Shown piece by piece: positions 35,058 through 43,540 of a stretch of 64,000 bases of DNA (the first letter of the stretch is position 1; each line of letters starts with the position of its first letter). Origin of the DNA: Fimbriimonas ginsengisoli Gsoil 348 (GTDB lineage: Bacteria > Armatimonadota > Fimbriimonadia > Fimbriimonadales > Fimbriimonadaceae); contig NZ_CP007139.1 in NCBI RefSeq assembly GCF_000724625.1, forward strand, positions 310,001-374,000. The letters are read 5' to 3'. The notes beneath the pieces were generated by a model. The model was not told the origin of the DNA and did no database searches. It was given only the letters and a program-made list of their open reading frames with translations. The position numbers and the translations under genes were made by a program.

Positions 35058-35678
35058 TCAAAGTCGCTGCCAGGTGACCTCGGCATCGCTCTTGGCAGTC
35101 GACTGCCAAGCCATGCCGTCCGACAAGTCAAGCAATACGGACCGTGTGCCGGGGCGTTTTCGGCTCCCCCTCGAAAGCACAAAACTATCGTCGATCTTGG
35201 CGAAAGTTCGATTGCCGATGTGCCGAAGGCCAATGAATTGGAAGTGGGAATCCAGGATGACCCTGCCGTTCTCAATTATTTGATGCTTGGACCATGTCGC
35301 GCCAGGCAGGACAGGGTCACGAGGTAGCTGGAAAACTGGGAATTGGCAGTTCGGGGCATCTTCCGGCATCGCGCCCATGCTGTCGATGGGAATGGTCGCG
35401 AACTGCGGAACACACACTCCGTTCTTGCACCCGAGGCGGACTTCGGCGGTAGTGCGCCCTCCGATCACAGGTCCAATTTTGACATCGATTACTCGCTCCG
35501 AAGTGAACGGTTTGCCCTGATTCGGGTCTACGGTGGTCATCGCGTAGTGAAGTTCGCGGCCGGCGACCCATCGATATCGGAGCAATTGCGGAACGGCCTT
35601 AGCCTGATTCGGCTCTCGATGGCAGCCGGCGGCGAGAAGCGAGATTCCGATGCAAGCAATTGCGAGTCTCAGGTTCAT
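35058..35678 (-). CDS. Lipoprotein, unknown function
   Basis: 206 residues. Lipoprotein signal LAIACIGISLLAAGC with the lipidated Cys at LAAGC. The mature part looks like an all-beta domain with LRYRWVAGRELHYAMTTVDP near its start and YCQF/FQLPRDPVLPGATWSKHQII in the middle, as in secreted proteins that bind a hydrophobic ligand; no family assigned. Start ATG 35678 with CAGGAG upstream. Confidence 0.6.
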   Translation of the reverse strand: MNLRLAIACIGISLLAAGCHREPNQAKAVPQLLRYRWVAGRELHYAMTTVDPNQGKPFTSERVIDVKIGPVIGGRTTAEVRLGCKNGVCVPQFATIPIDSMGAMPEDAPNCQFPVFQLPRDPVLPGATWSKHQIIENGRVILDSHFQFIGLRHIGNRTFAKIDDSFVLSRGSRKRPGTRSVLLDLSDGMAWQSTAKSDAEVTWQRL

Positions 35679-35733
35679 GTTGCTCCTGCATCTTCAGGAC
35701 GTAAACGACGGTGGCAGTAGTTCTTAGGGCAGC

Positions 35734-36324
35734 CTAAGTTGGCTTCTCTTTCTCGATCTCTTTCGTGAGCTGCTGGTCGGTGCGGAGCGACCGAACGACT
35801 TCCGGGGAGACTTGGCAGTTTTGGTGTTTCATTAGCTGGATGATCAGGTCCGTTTGGTGCTCCAGATGGCGAAGGATCATCGTCACCTCCTTCTCGGCTG
35901 TTTGGTTGATCTCGAAATCGAGCTGCGCCCGGATCTCGGCATGCCGGCCTTGCAAGTTTTGACCAACCATGATGAGCGGAATCAGCAATATCTGGATCAC
36001 ATTGCAGATCAAAAGGTAGGAAACGAACGCCGGAAACGGGTCGAACGCCTTCCAGTGAAGGCTGGGGACCCGGGATGCGAGGATGTTGTAGCCGCACCAA
36101 AGAACGGTCCAGGCAAAGATGGTGAGGAAGAAACCCATCGTGCCCACCTGATCGGTAATGACGACGGCCAGGCGGTCGAGCGCGCTTAGCTGCTGCCCCT
36201 GAACGTCGTTGGCGTTCTTGACCAGCCGCTCGGCCCGCTCGCTTGCCGGTAAACGTAACGAGCTCCAGACGTCGGTCGTCAAGTCGGGCGAACCTTGAGC
36301 GCTATCGGTGTCGTTCGGCATCAA
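35734..36324 (-). CDS. DUF1003 membrane protein
   Basis: 196 residues. The DUF1003 core has two membrane helices, GTMGFFLTIFAWTVLWCGYN and FVSYLLICNVIQILLIPLIMV, joined by PFPAFVSY, followed by a cytoplasmic helix (EIRAQLDFEINQTAEKEVTMIL). The family is widespread and of unknown function. TTG 36324 or ATG 36321 may be the start. It is divergent from the dioxygenase gene. Confidence 0.85.
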   Translation of the reverse strand: MMPNDTDSAQGSPDLTTDVWSSLRLPASERAERLVKNANDVQGQQLSALDRLAVVITDQVGTMGFFLTIFAWTVLWCGYNILASRVPSLHWKAFDPFPAFVSYLLICNVIQILLIPLIMVGQNLQGRHAEIRAQLDFEINQTAEKEVTMILRHLEHQTDLIIQLMKHQNCQVSPEVVRSLRTDQQLTKEIEKEKPT

Positions 36325-36396
36325 TCACTGAGACTGCCCTGAGCCCGATGTGGATCAAAGAGATTCACCACGCTCCGGGCTCGAACCAAGAACGGG

Positions 36397-36408
36397 TAGG
36401 GTCCCTAC
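36397..36408 (+). promoter_or_regulatory. -10 element of a probable leaderless promoter
   Basis: TAGGGT at 36397-36402, 6 nt before ATG 36409; no ribosome binding site in the gap. Confidence 0.4.
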
Positions 36409-37239
36409 ATGCGGGCTAACGGACACAACGAGGTGCGGTCGATCGGCGACACGGTTTACCGGGGCGAGATTCCTAATCTCCCCTATCCGGCCGAATTTCA
36501 CGTCGAAGCGGCGATCGAAGGGATGCATCGGGACGGGTATTGCATCCTGCCGCGCGTGCTCGACGCGGACGGAGTCCGGAGGCTACGCGACAAGATCGAC
36601 GGCTCGGGCGGACCCGACGAGCAGTACGAGGTGGCGAAATGGTGCTTTAACAAGCACCTGCCATCCGATTACATGCACGATCCGGAGATGTTGCAATACA
36701 TCGACCCGCCGGACATGATCGCGGTGCTGGAGGGGTGTATGGGGCAGTTCTTTCAGGTGATTGGCGGCACGCTTTGGGTCACCGGGCAAGGACGTCAAAT
36801 GCCGCTCCACGTCGACTTTCTTCCCTTCCCGCTACCCGAGGACGTCACCCACGATCCGCGGATCACGATTCCGATCTTTTTCGCCACCGCCCACTACTAT
36901 CTCGACGACCTGACCCTCGATCTGGGCCCGACTACGATCATCCCCGGCTCACATCGCGCCGGCCGCCCACCGACGAACGAAACCTCGTACGAGGGGGTGG
37001 TGCCTCACGCGGTGATGCTGAAAGCGGGAGATGTGTGTCTTTTTCGAAGCGACCTTTGGCACGCGGCGGCGATGAATACCAGCGAGCGGCGACGGTACAT
37101 GGTGCAAGTCCACTACGCCCACTCCACGATGGGCAAGTGGTTCCCGCCGATCGAGTTGGAGCAATATTGGTCTGCCGAGGTGCTCACCGCCGCCACCCCG
37201 CAGCAGCGGCGGTTGTTGGGCCAACCGCGGCATCCTTGA
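36409..37239 (+). CDS. Phytanoyl-CoA dioxygenase (PhyH) family protein
   Basis: 276-residue Fe(II)/2-oxoglutarate-dependent dioxygenase. The iron ligands are His and Asp in PLHVDFLPF and the distal His in LWHAAAMNTS; the 2-oxoglutarate Arg is in SERRRYMVQVHYAH. GPTTIIPGSHRAGR is a typical PhyH loop. It would hydroxylate an unknown small molecule. No clear operon partner. Confidence 0.85.
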   Translation: MRANGHNEVRSIGDTVYRGEIPNLPYPAEFHVEAAIEGMHRDGYCILPRVLDADGVRRLRDKIDGSGGPDEQYEVAKWCFNKHLPSDYMHDPEMLQYIDPPDMIAVLEGCMGQFFQVIGGTLWVTGQGRQMPLHVDFLPFPLPEDVTHDPRITIPIFFATAHYYLDDLTLDLGPTTIIPGSHRAGRPPTNETSYEGVVPHAVMLKAGDVCLFRSDLWHAAAMNTSERRRYMVQVHYAHSTMGKWFPPIELEQYWSAEVLTAATPQQRRLLGQPRHP

Positions 37240-37262
37240 TGGCTACGACTAGGGTTCAACGG

Positions 37263-37760
37263 CTAGTTCGGTATTTGGGTTATGTCGCGCCAAGATCTTC
37301 CCGATTGGGTCTCTATCTCCGTCGCTAGGATCGAGCGGTGGCAGGCGTCGGGGTGACCCTCGACGCAAAACAAAACCAGCCGCGCATCCTCCGGAAACTC
37401 TCCCAGAAACCGGTTCGCGTCGAATCCGGCAAGGACCTGGGACCGGTAACGCTCCACAAATTCGTCGCTAAGATGCTCTCTCGCCCTCTGGCTTGTTCCG
37501 CTCGCCGCATCCACGACGAGCTGAGCGGTCCGGATCTCATCGGTCGGCGAAAGATCGATTCGGTGAACGTACTCGATCCCAAGCGTGGCGAGCCGCGCCT
37601 GAAGAGCGTTCGAGTTGCCGTAGGCGTACTCATGGCCGCGCAAGCCCCGCCGCCGCCTAACATCCACGAAATGCGTGACGCCATGAGATACGAGCGATTC
37701 GAAGAACAAAGCCTCGGTCGTTCCATACACCCCGATCGTGAATATCTGTTGCTCCGCCAC
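37263..37760 (-). CDS. DUF488 family protein
   Basis: 165 residues from GTG 37760; TACGAT on the minus strand 7 nt upstream supports this start, while the frame extends to TTG 37823. DUF488 elements are IFTIGVYGTTEALFFESLVSHGVTHFVDVRRRRG, then RLATLGIEYVHRIDL and RLVLFCVEGHPDACHRSILA. The Cys-His pair in the last motif is conserved and may form an active site. Function unknown. Confidence 0.8.
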   Translation of the reverse strand: MAEQQIFTIGVYGTTEALFFESLVSHGVTHFVDVRRRRGLRGHEYAYGNSNALQARLATLGIEYVHRIDLSPTDEIRTAQLVVDAASGTSQRAREHLSDEFVERYRSQVLAGFDANRFLGEFPEDARLVLFCVEGHPDACHRSILATEIETQSGRSWRDITQIPN

Positions 37761-37959
37761 TCCTGAGATCGTAGCAGAGGCGGTTCGGCATCCTAGCTCC
37801 GACGCGAGACAAGAACCACGCAAAAGAGTCCAAGCGCGATTTCTGCATCTGACCGCCTAGAAATCCCGATCGTAACGCAACAGAGATCGTCTCAGGGCGA
37901 GCCTATTCAAGCGCTGGATTAGTCTAGGACGGTTTACAACCAAGTGCCGACAACGGCGA

Positions 37960-40380
37960 TTACGGCCAGGCTTTCGAGCAGAGGCGATCCTTGGTGACCG
38001 TTCCGTCAACCGTGAACCAAGTTTCCTTCGACATGTTATACGCCTTCCACCACCGACCCGGCTCGTCCAACAGCAATTTGGTTGGGCGCAGCGCCACCGG
38101 GATGGTAAGCACTTGGCCCGCTTTCATTTTCGGCAAGACGATGGTGCTCTCGTAAAGCACCACATGCTCCTTAGGCGTGTTTTTTGGATCTAAGGAGTTT
38201 TGATCTTCGGAGTACCAAGACTCGACTCGGATCGTCACCGGTCCCCCACCCCCGTAGGCGCCGGAATCGCTGGAGGCGTACTTCACTCGCAATCTCATAA
38301 TCGACGGTTTGGCGGCAAAATCCGGGTCGGGGATGATCATGGGCGCGCTTGGATCGTTCATAGCGGTTCCCTGCTTTGCCATGTCCGTGAGGCCGGACTG
38401 GATGAGACCGGAGGCTTGGTCCCGAAGGGCATCGCCTGCGCCGGTCGCATCTAGAATTTCTCCCGCAAGATAGTCCGACCCGAGCGAAGTCATCCCGCCA
38501 AAGTCCATCGGGTTGCTTGGCACCCCCATCGAATCGCAGGCGATTTCGATTCCGAACTTCACGATTTCGACTGGGATTCCGGTGGCGCTACTGATCCCCT
38601 CGGCTGCGGACTGCTTTACCTGGTCGTAATACGAGTTCAAGGAGGAAGCGGCTCCTTCCGCCCAAGTGGCGATCGACGCGACAAAGTTCACGCCGTCCGA
38701 AACGTAGTCGGACCAAGACTTGCCGTTGTCCGGCTTCGGCGGCAGGTAGATCTTGTCCCCTTGGTGTGGCGACGGATGATTAGTCAGTGCCGCAAAGAAC
38801 TTGTACATCTCGTCGTCGACGATCGTCCCCTGGTTGGGCTCGCGGGCCAAAACATAGCGGTACGGTTCTTCGAGCTTCAGCGGCTCATAGTGGTCCACCG
38901 TCACAAAGCAGTTGAACGAAGCCGTCGGCGGCTGCTTGGGGGTAGGCAGACCCTGCAACGGACCCTGCGCGGACACGTTAATGAAAACCTTGGCCTCTTC
39001 GGCCGCCGGCTTTCCGCCGGAATCGACGGGGCTTACCTTGATTTCGTAAAATCGGCCGGGCAAGAGCAAAGGCTTGATATCGAGAGCGAACGGCCCTTGG
39101 TGATTGACCGTACTCTCGTTGACAACGTCGTTGCTCCAGTCGTCGATGCGCCGCACGAGGACATTCGCCTTCGTAACGTTCGTCTTCGTCGACCAACGGA
39201 AGGTGATGGTGTCCAGAAAGCTAAGGTCGGTCGAGCTCCCCCAAATCGGCTTCTCCGCCGTTTCACCGTGGGTAAAGGCGGAGTTTGTCCAAATCTCGAG
39301 TTGGGTGGAAGCTAGCGGAGTGGCATCGGCGGCCACCAGGTGAAGCAGCACTTCGTTGGAGGGCTGAGCGGCCAAGTCGCCGTTTGGCTTCAATGGAACC
39401 ACCCGAAGGTAATAGTCTCCCTTTGCGCGAGGCCCGCCGACCAGATAATTTGCCAGGCTGAGCCCGAATAGGTTGATCCCGTCGGACGATCCGGCCGGGA
39501 CGGGGCCGCAATGCCCGAGGCCGGAGAGGCGCCAGGTTCGGGGGTCGTCCGAGAACGGCTTCTGCGAAAGTTGGAAGACGGCGGAGGACGCTCCCGGCGC
39601 CAGCGTCCACCACTTAAGGCTATAGACCGGCAGCGTGCTGGTGATGGTGGTGAGCCAAGGATTGGCATTGTTGGAGGTCTTCACCCGCAAGTTTGAGCTC
39701 ACGTCGGACGGAAGGGCTTCGCCGTACTCGATACAGGCATTGGTGGACGAAGCTCCTTTCGGATTTACGACCCGAGCGTAATATCGCGTATAGCCGAGGG
39801 CTTGGATCTTTGCAACCGCCAGCTTGGCGGCGGAAGACGATTCTCCATCCACTGCCGCGCCCGCCGGCTTTCCGATTAGGGCAAAGGCATTGCCTTTCGC
39901 CTTGGGTGCAAAGGCTCCGAAGTTGACGGTAAACGTCCCATCTTGCCCGGTCGTGATCGGAATCTTGTAGAGCAATTCCGGCGGCGTCGCCTTGATTTGA
40001 TTGACCGATGACAACCCGGCCCCGGCGGGCGCATTCGTCAGGGCGGGAGCAATAGCATAAACCTCGAACGTTCCCGTCTTTGGAAACGGCCCCGCGCCAT
40101 TTAGCTTAAATTCCACCGCCGGCGCGGCGGACCGCCATGAGACGCTGGCGGTCGAGGAGAACGAGGTGTCGTCCAACTTCCCCGGTCTTCCGTTAGGAGA
40201 CGGGGCCGGCGTATCGACCTTGGGTCGCGCCACGAGGGAGTCGCGGACGGACAGTCCACGCTGTTGACCGACCAAGATCGGGCGCTGACCGCGCTTGATC
40301 GGCGCCTTGATTTCCTGGCCGAACGCCCCGGCGGCGATCGCGCAAGCCAGAGTGACCACTAACCATTTGTCCCCACGCAT
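37960..40380 (-). CDS. Large secreted protein, unknown, with beta-sandwich repeats
   Basis: 806 residues from ATG 40380, where a signal peptide starts (WLVVTLACAIAAGAFGQ); the frame is open to 40524. Residues 60-500 consist of fibronectin/Ig-like stretches (SVSWRSAAPAVEFKLNGAGPF; ITFRWSTKTNVTKANVLVRR). The part 570-690 is helical and small-residue-rich (ASSLNSYYDQVKQSAAEGIS; YLAGEILDATGAGDALRDQAS). The C-terminus returns to beta. It looks like a cell-surface or extracellular protein of this lineage. No enzymatic motif seen. Confidence 0.6.
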   Translation of the reverse strand: MRGDKWLVVTLACAIAAGAFGQEIKAPIKRGQRPILVGQQRGLSVRDSLVARPKVDTPAPSPNGRPGKLDDTSFSSTASVSWRSAAPAVEFKLNGAGPFPKTGTFEVYAIAPALTNAPAGAGLSSVNQIKATPPELLYKIPITTGQDGTFTVNFGAFAPKAKGNAFALIGKPAGAAVDGESSSAAKLAVAKIQALGYTRYYARVVNPKGASSTNACIEYGEALPSDVSSNLRVKTSNNANPWLTTITSTLPVYSLKWWTLAPGASSAVFQLSQKPFSDDPRTWRLSGLGHCGPVPAGSSDGINLFGLSLANYLVGGPRAKGDYYLRVVPLKPNGDLAAQPSNEVLLHLVAADATPLASTQLEIWTNSAFTHGETAEKPIWGSSTDLSFLDTITFRWSTKTNVTKANVLVRRIDDWSNDVVNESTVNHQGPFALDIKPLLLPGRFYEIKVSPVDSGGKPAAEEAKVFINVSAQGPLQGLPTPKQPPTASFNCFVTVDHYEPLKLEEPYRYVLAREPNQGTIVDDEMYKFFAALTNHPSPHQGDKIYLPPKPDNGKSWSDYVSDGVNFVASIATWAEGAASSLNSYYDQVKQSAAEGISSATGIPVEIVKFGIEIACDSMGVPSNPMDFGGMTSLGSDYLAGEILDATGAGDALRDQASGLIQSGLTDMAKQGTAMNDPSAPMIIPDPDFAAKPSIMRLRVKYASSDSGAYGGGGPVTIRVESWYSEDQNSLDPKNTPKEHVVLYESTIVLPKMKAGQVLTIPVALRPTKLLLDEPGRWWKAYNMSKETWFTVDGTVTKDRLCSKAWP

Positions 40381-40462
40381 AGGACATTTAACAACATCAA
40401 TGCAGTCGTCATGGGTCGAATGGAAGAACGAGTTTTCCGACTCAGTTGTGAGAGCAATGGGG

Positions 40463-41059
40463 CTAGCGGGAAACGGGCTCGGTACCTGCCCATCTGGCCA
40501 AGTGCTCACCGAGATCGTCACCACGGATGAGGCCGTGCGGTCCCCAGAAGACGTCGTAACCAGCCAACGACGGCCCGGGATTCCCTCCCGAGAACGAAGT
40601 CCAACTGCTCCATGGGCGAACGTCGATCCATTTATGCGGTGGCGTCTTGTGAACGATTAGCCCCTGTCGCGGCGCCGTCTCGGTTCGTCCAAGGTACGTG
40701 AAATTAACTTGGCTTTCGCCGAGAACAATCCGATTGCGGCCTGCGGGCAATGCCACGAATAAGGCGCCCACCGCAAAGAAAAAGAGGGCGAGAGCGATTC
40801 GCCCGAAAATGCTCTCCGGATCCCTTAGGATGAAAGGTAGGAAGCTAGCGAAGAGGCATGCACCGCCGATCACCCATTGGAATGGGATCCCGATTGCCGA
40901 CAAAATTAAAAAGTAGGCGGCGGCCGCGGCCGGCCGGGCGACGAAAACCGGTGTGTACCCCGGCCTCAGCTTTTGCCAGCACCTTAGGAGGAAGAACGGA
41001 GTCGGCAAGAGGGCGAAAATCCACGAAGCCTCCGTTCCGACCAGCGTATACGTTTCCAC
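40463..41059 (-). CDS. Membrane protein, unknown
   Basis: 198 residues with about four hydrophobic segments (SWIFALLPTPFFLLRCW; AAAAAYFLILSAIGIPFQWV; GGACLFASFLPFIL; IALALFFFAVGALFVALP) and a soluble C-terminal domain of about 90 residues. No family recognised. 82 nt upstream of the large secreted protein on the same strand. Confidence 0.55.
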   Translation of the reverse strand: METYTLVGTEASWIFALLPTPFFLLRCWQKLRPGYTPVFVARPAAAAAYFLILSAIGIPFQWVIGGACLFASFLPFILRDPESIFGRIALALFFFAVGALFVALPAGRNRIVLGESQVNFTYLGRTETAPRQGLIVHKTPPHKWIDVRPWSSWTSFSGGNPGPSLAGYDVFWGPHGLIRGDDLGEHLARWAGTEPVSR

Positions 41060-41158
41060 CGCTTAAACCCCTCTAGACCCGCATGCCAGTCTATCAATTG
41101 CAAAGTCCCATTGGGTTGTCGGATTCCCGCCGGGCTTTCGTTCATCATTGTTACGGCA

Positions 41159-42019
41159 GTGGATCAAAGCAGCGTTTTAGTGGAGCGGTTCGAGGAGAAT
41201 CGGGCGCAACTGCGGGCGGTGGCGTTTCGGATGCTGGGCTCTCTGAGCGAGGCGGACGACGCCGTGCAGGAGAGCTGGCTGAGGCTAAATCGCTCCGACC
41301 GCACGGAAGTGGAGAACCTTGGCGGGTGGCTGAAAACGGTCGTCGCCAGAGTCTGCCTGGACATGCTCCGCGCGCGGAAATCACGGCGCGAAGATTCACT
41401 GGATAGCCGGACCTCCGAGGTTAAGGCAGGCGGCGCAGATCCGGAGGAGGAGGCGCTGCTTGCCGACTCCGTTGGTACGGCTCTGCTTGTGGTGCTTGAA
41501 ACACTCGCCCCCGCCGAACGGGTCGCGTTCGTCCTGCACGACATGTTCGACGTGCCGTTTGAGGAGATCGGAATGGTCATCGGGCGGTCACCGATGGCGG
41601 CCAGGCAGCTCGCCAGCCGCGCCCGACGAAGGGTAAAAGGGGCCGAGGAACCTCCGGAAGCCGACCTTACGCTACAGCGGAATATCGTGGCCGCCTTTAT
41701 GGCCGCCTCCCGAGCAGGCGATTTCGAAGGTCTTCTCGCGGTACTCGATCCCGACGTGGTGGTCCGCGCCGACCGGCTGGCCGTTTCGTTCGGGGCCGCC
41801 CCGGAGGTTCGCGGGGCGGCCGAGGTTGCCGGCACCTTCTTGGGTCGCGCTCAGGCCGCGCGGCCGGCGCTGGTGGACGGAGTCGCCGGCCTCGCCTGGG
41901 TCGTGGATGGACGGCCACGGGTCGTCTTCGAGCTCACGTTCGTCAATGGCCGAATCGCCACGATCGACCTCCTCGCCGATAACGAGGTCCATCAAGCAAT
42001 GGACCTCGTTGTCGAGTGA
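41159..42019 (+). CDS. ECF41-type (SigJ-like) RNA polymerase sigma factor
   Basis: 286 residues from GTG 41159 (CATTGT 7 nt upstream); the frame is open from 41111. Region 2: LRAVAFRMLGSLSEADDAVQESWLRLNR; region 4: LETLAPAERVAFVLHDMFDVPFEEIGMVIGRSPMAARQLASRARRR. From about 180 there is a SnoaL-like domain (NIVAAFMAASRAGDFEGLLAVLDPDVVVRAD), which in ECF41 factors replaces an anti-sigma factor as regulator. It is convergent with a carboxymuconolactone decarboxylase gene, a known companion of this group. Confidence 0.85.
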   Translation: MDQSSVLVERFEENRAQLRAVAFRMLGSLSEADDAVQESWLRLNRSDRTEVENLGGWLKTVVARVCLDMLRARKSRREDSLDSRTSEVKAGGADPEEEALLADSVGTALLVVLETLAPAERVAFVLHDMFDVPFEEIGMVIGRSPMAARQLASRARRRVKGAEEPPEADLTLQRNIVAAFMAASRAGDFEGLLAVLDPDVVVRADRLAVSFGAAPEVRGAAEVAGTFLGRAQAARPALVDGVAGLAWVVDGRPRVVFELTFVNGRIATIDLLADNEVHQAMDLVVE

Positions 42020-42094
42020 CGCTGACGCCAAATCACTTTTGAGGGTTTGACGATGGACTTTTCACTCGGGACGAGCCGACCGCGACACGTCGAT

Positions 42095-42484
42095 CTATGT
42101 AAATTTCGCCCCTATCTCTGCGAAGAATGCTTGGGATAGCCGTTCGAATTCCGGTTCGGTCAGCTTGATCGCTTTCCCTAATTCGATACCTAAGACGGAC
42201 TTCGCAGGGTTGTACTTGATGGTCTTATCGGCCGTCATGACGCCTTGGCTTTCCAGGATCGAGTTACACATCATCCGAACCTCGTTCAATGGATTGCCGT
42301 CCTTCCCTTCCAAGGAACGGGTCCGGTGGACGAACATCCGATCGAGGGCTAGAACAAGGTTGTTCAAGAATAGCGTTTCAAACGTGCCCTCAGATGGCAA
42401 CTGGCGGTAGGCGGCCAGTTGCGATTCCATGAGAGAGCGGCATTGGGCGACGTACTCTTTCTCGTATTTGTTGACGCAAAGCAT
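42095..42484 (-). CDS. Hypothetical protein, 129 aa
   Basis: 129 residues from ATG 42484, 4 nt after the stop of the CMD gene, hence co-transcribed with it. The start MLCVNKYEKEYVAQCRSLMESQLAAYRQL and the middle LVLALDRMFVHRTRSLEGKDGNPLNEVRMM look like a conserved helical protein; no function known to me. No signal peptide. Confidence 0.65.
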   Translation of the reverse strand: MLCVNKYEKEYVAQCRSLMESQLAAYRQLPSEGTFETLFLNNLVLALDRMFVHRTRSLEGKDGNPLNEVRMMCNSILESQGVMTADKTIKYNPAKSVLGIELGKAIKLTEPEFERLSQAFFAEIGAKFT

Positions 42485-42488
42485 GGAG

Positions 42489-42941
42489 TTACCACCCCCC
42501 GGGCGCCTGGCGAGTGGCGGCGTTGACTCGGTTGAACAGGTTGGTCGTGGCGATCCAAAGAACGATGGCGGCGAGCGCCGGCTCCTCGAAGTGCTTGGCG
42601 GCTTCGTTCCAAATTTCATCCGGAACGGGGTCGGATCGATCGCTGAGCCGAGTCATCGCCTCGCTTAGCGCGAGCGCCGCTCGCTCCGCGTCCGAAAAAT
42701 AAGGCGTGTCGCGCCAAGCCGCCACGGCGAAAAGCCGCTCGTCGGTTTCGCCCGCCTTCTTCGCGTTTCGCGCCCCACCATCGACGCATGCGCTGCACCC
42801 GTTGATCTGACTCGCCCGGAGGTGCACAAGAGCGAGAATCGGCGCAGGCGCCGCGCTCTTATGAACGGTCGAAACGAGCGACATGATTGCGGGCATAGCA
42901 TCGGGGAGGAGGGTGGCGGGATTGCTCATTCGTGATTGCAT
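42489..42941 (-). CDS. Carboxymuconolactone decarboxylase/AhpD-family protein
   Basis: 150 residues from ATG 42941 (CTGGAGAAAA upstream). The AhpD-like core is LVHLRASQINGCSACVDGGARNAKKAGETDERLF: the CxxC is present, but the His normally four residues after the second Cys is Gly here, so peroxidase-type chemistry may be altered. Later LSEAMTRLSD and VLWIATTNLFNRVN are typical of the family. Convergent with the ECF41 sigma gene, which in other bacteria controls such a gene. Confidence 0.85.
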   Translation of the reverse strand: MQSRMSNPATLLPDAMPAIMSLVSTVHKSAAPAPILALVHLRASQINGCSACVDGGARNAKKAGETDERLFAVAAWRDTPYFSDAERAALALSEAMTRLSDRSDPVPDEIWNEAAKHFEEPALAAIVLWIATTNLFNRVNAATRQAPGGW

Positions 42942-43041
42942 GGTCAGTTTTCTCCTGGCGGGCTCTCGGCGGAGCCCTTCACCGCCATGACGAAACTCGC
43001 TTGCGGAATGTGACAAGACCCTGAGCCCCGGCCTTTGAAGC

Positions 43042-43521
43042 TCAATGCTCGGCGAGTCCCTTGGGATATCGGTCGGCCACGAGGTTGAGCTGGAGGCCGT
43101 GTTCTAGAAACGCCTTGGCGCCCGCGAGAACGAGGGTAAATCCTTGGGTGGAGTCGGCCACCTGCCTCACTAGGTCGTCGCCGGAGCCGGTGAAGCCGGA
43201 GTGGGTGATGTCGACGAACGTGCCGTCATCCCGAGAGGTGAACCGCCACTCGACGGATGTGGGGCCGCCTGCGCCGGGGAACTCGATCAGGATGCGATGG
43301 TCTGGCTCGACCTCCTTCACGGCAATGGGAACGGAAATGCCGAACATCTCCCAATCCCACTGAACCTGGGCGCCAGCCACCAATCTCCCGCTCCCCTTGG
43401 TGAACCAAAACTTCGTGATGATTTCCGGGTTGACGAACGCCTCGAACACTTCGCCGACCGGCTTGCGGATGAGCATGCCGGTCTTCATGATCGGGATCTG
43501 TGTAAGCTGAAATTCGACCAT
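43042..43521 (-). CDS. SRPBCC (AHSA1/START-like) protein
   Basis: 159 residues with the AHSA1-type fold: IRKPVGEVFEAFVNPEIITKFWFTKGSGRL, then VKEVEPDHRILIEFPG and VDITHSGFTGSGDDLVRQVADSTQGF. The fold binds hydrophobic ligands; activity unknown. Its ATG 43521 is 3 nt after the serine hydrolase stop and lies inside a perfect inverted repeat (43518-43540) that may lower translation. Last gene of the run that begins with the Cys-rich protein; it may or may not belong to that system. Confidence 0.85.
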   Translation of the reverse strand: MVEFQLTQIPIMKTGMLIRKPVGEVFEAFVNPEIITKFWFTKGSGRLVAGAQVQWDWEMFGISVPIAVKEVEPDHRILIEFPGAGGPTSVEWRFTSRDDGTFVDITHSGFTGSGDDLVRQVADSTQGFTLVLAGAKAFLEHGLQLNLVADRYPKGLAEH

Positions 43522-43540
43522 GGCTTATTTTAAGCCATGG
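43518..43540. promoter_or_regulatory. Perfect 10-bp inverted repeat over a stop/start junction
   Basis: CCATGGCTTA (43518-43527), 3 nt, TAAGCCATGG (43531-43540). It contains the stop of the serine hydrolase and the start codon of the SRPBCC gene. In mRNA it would form a hairpin that hides the start codon. Confidence 0.6.
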
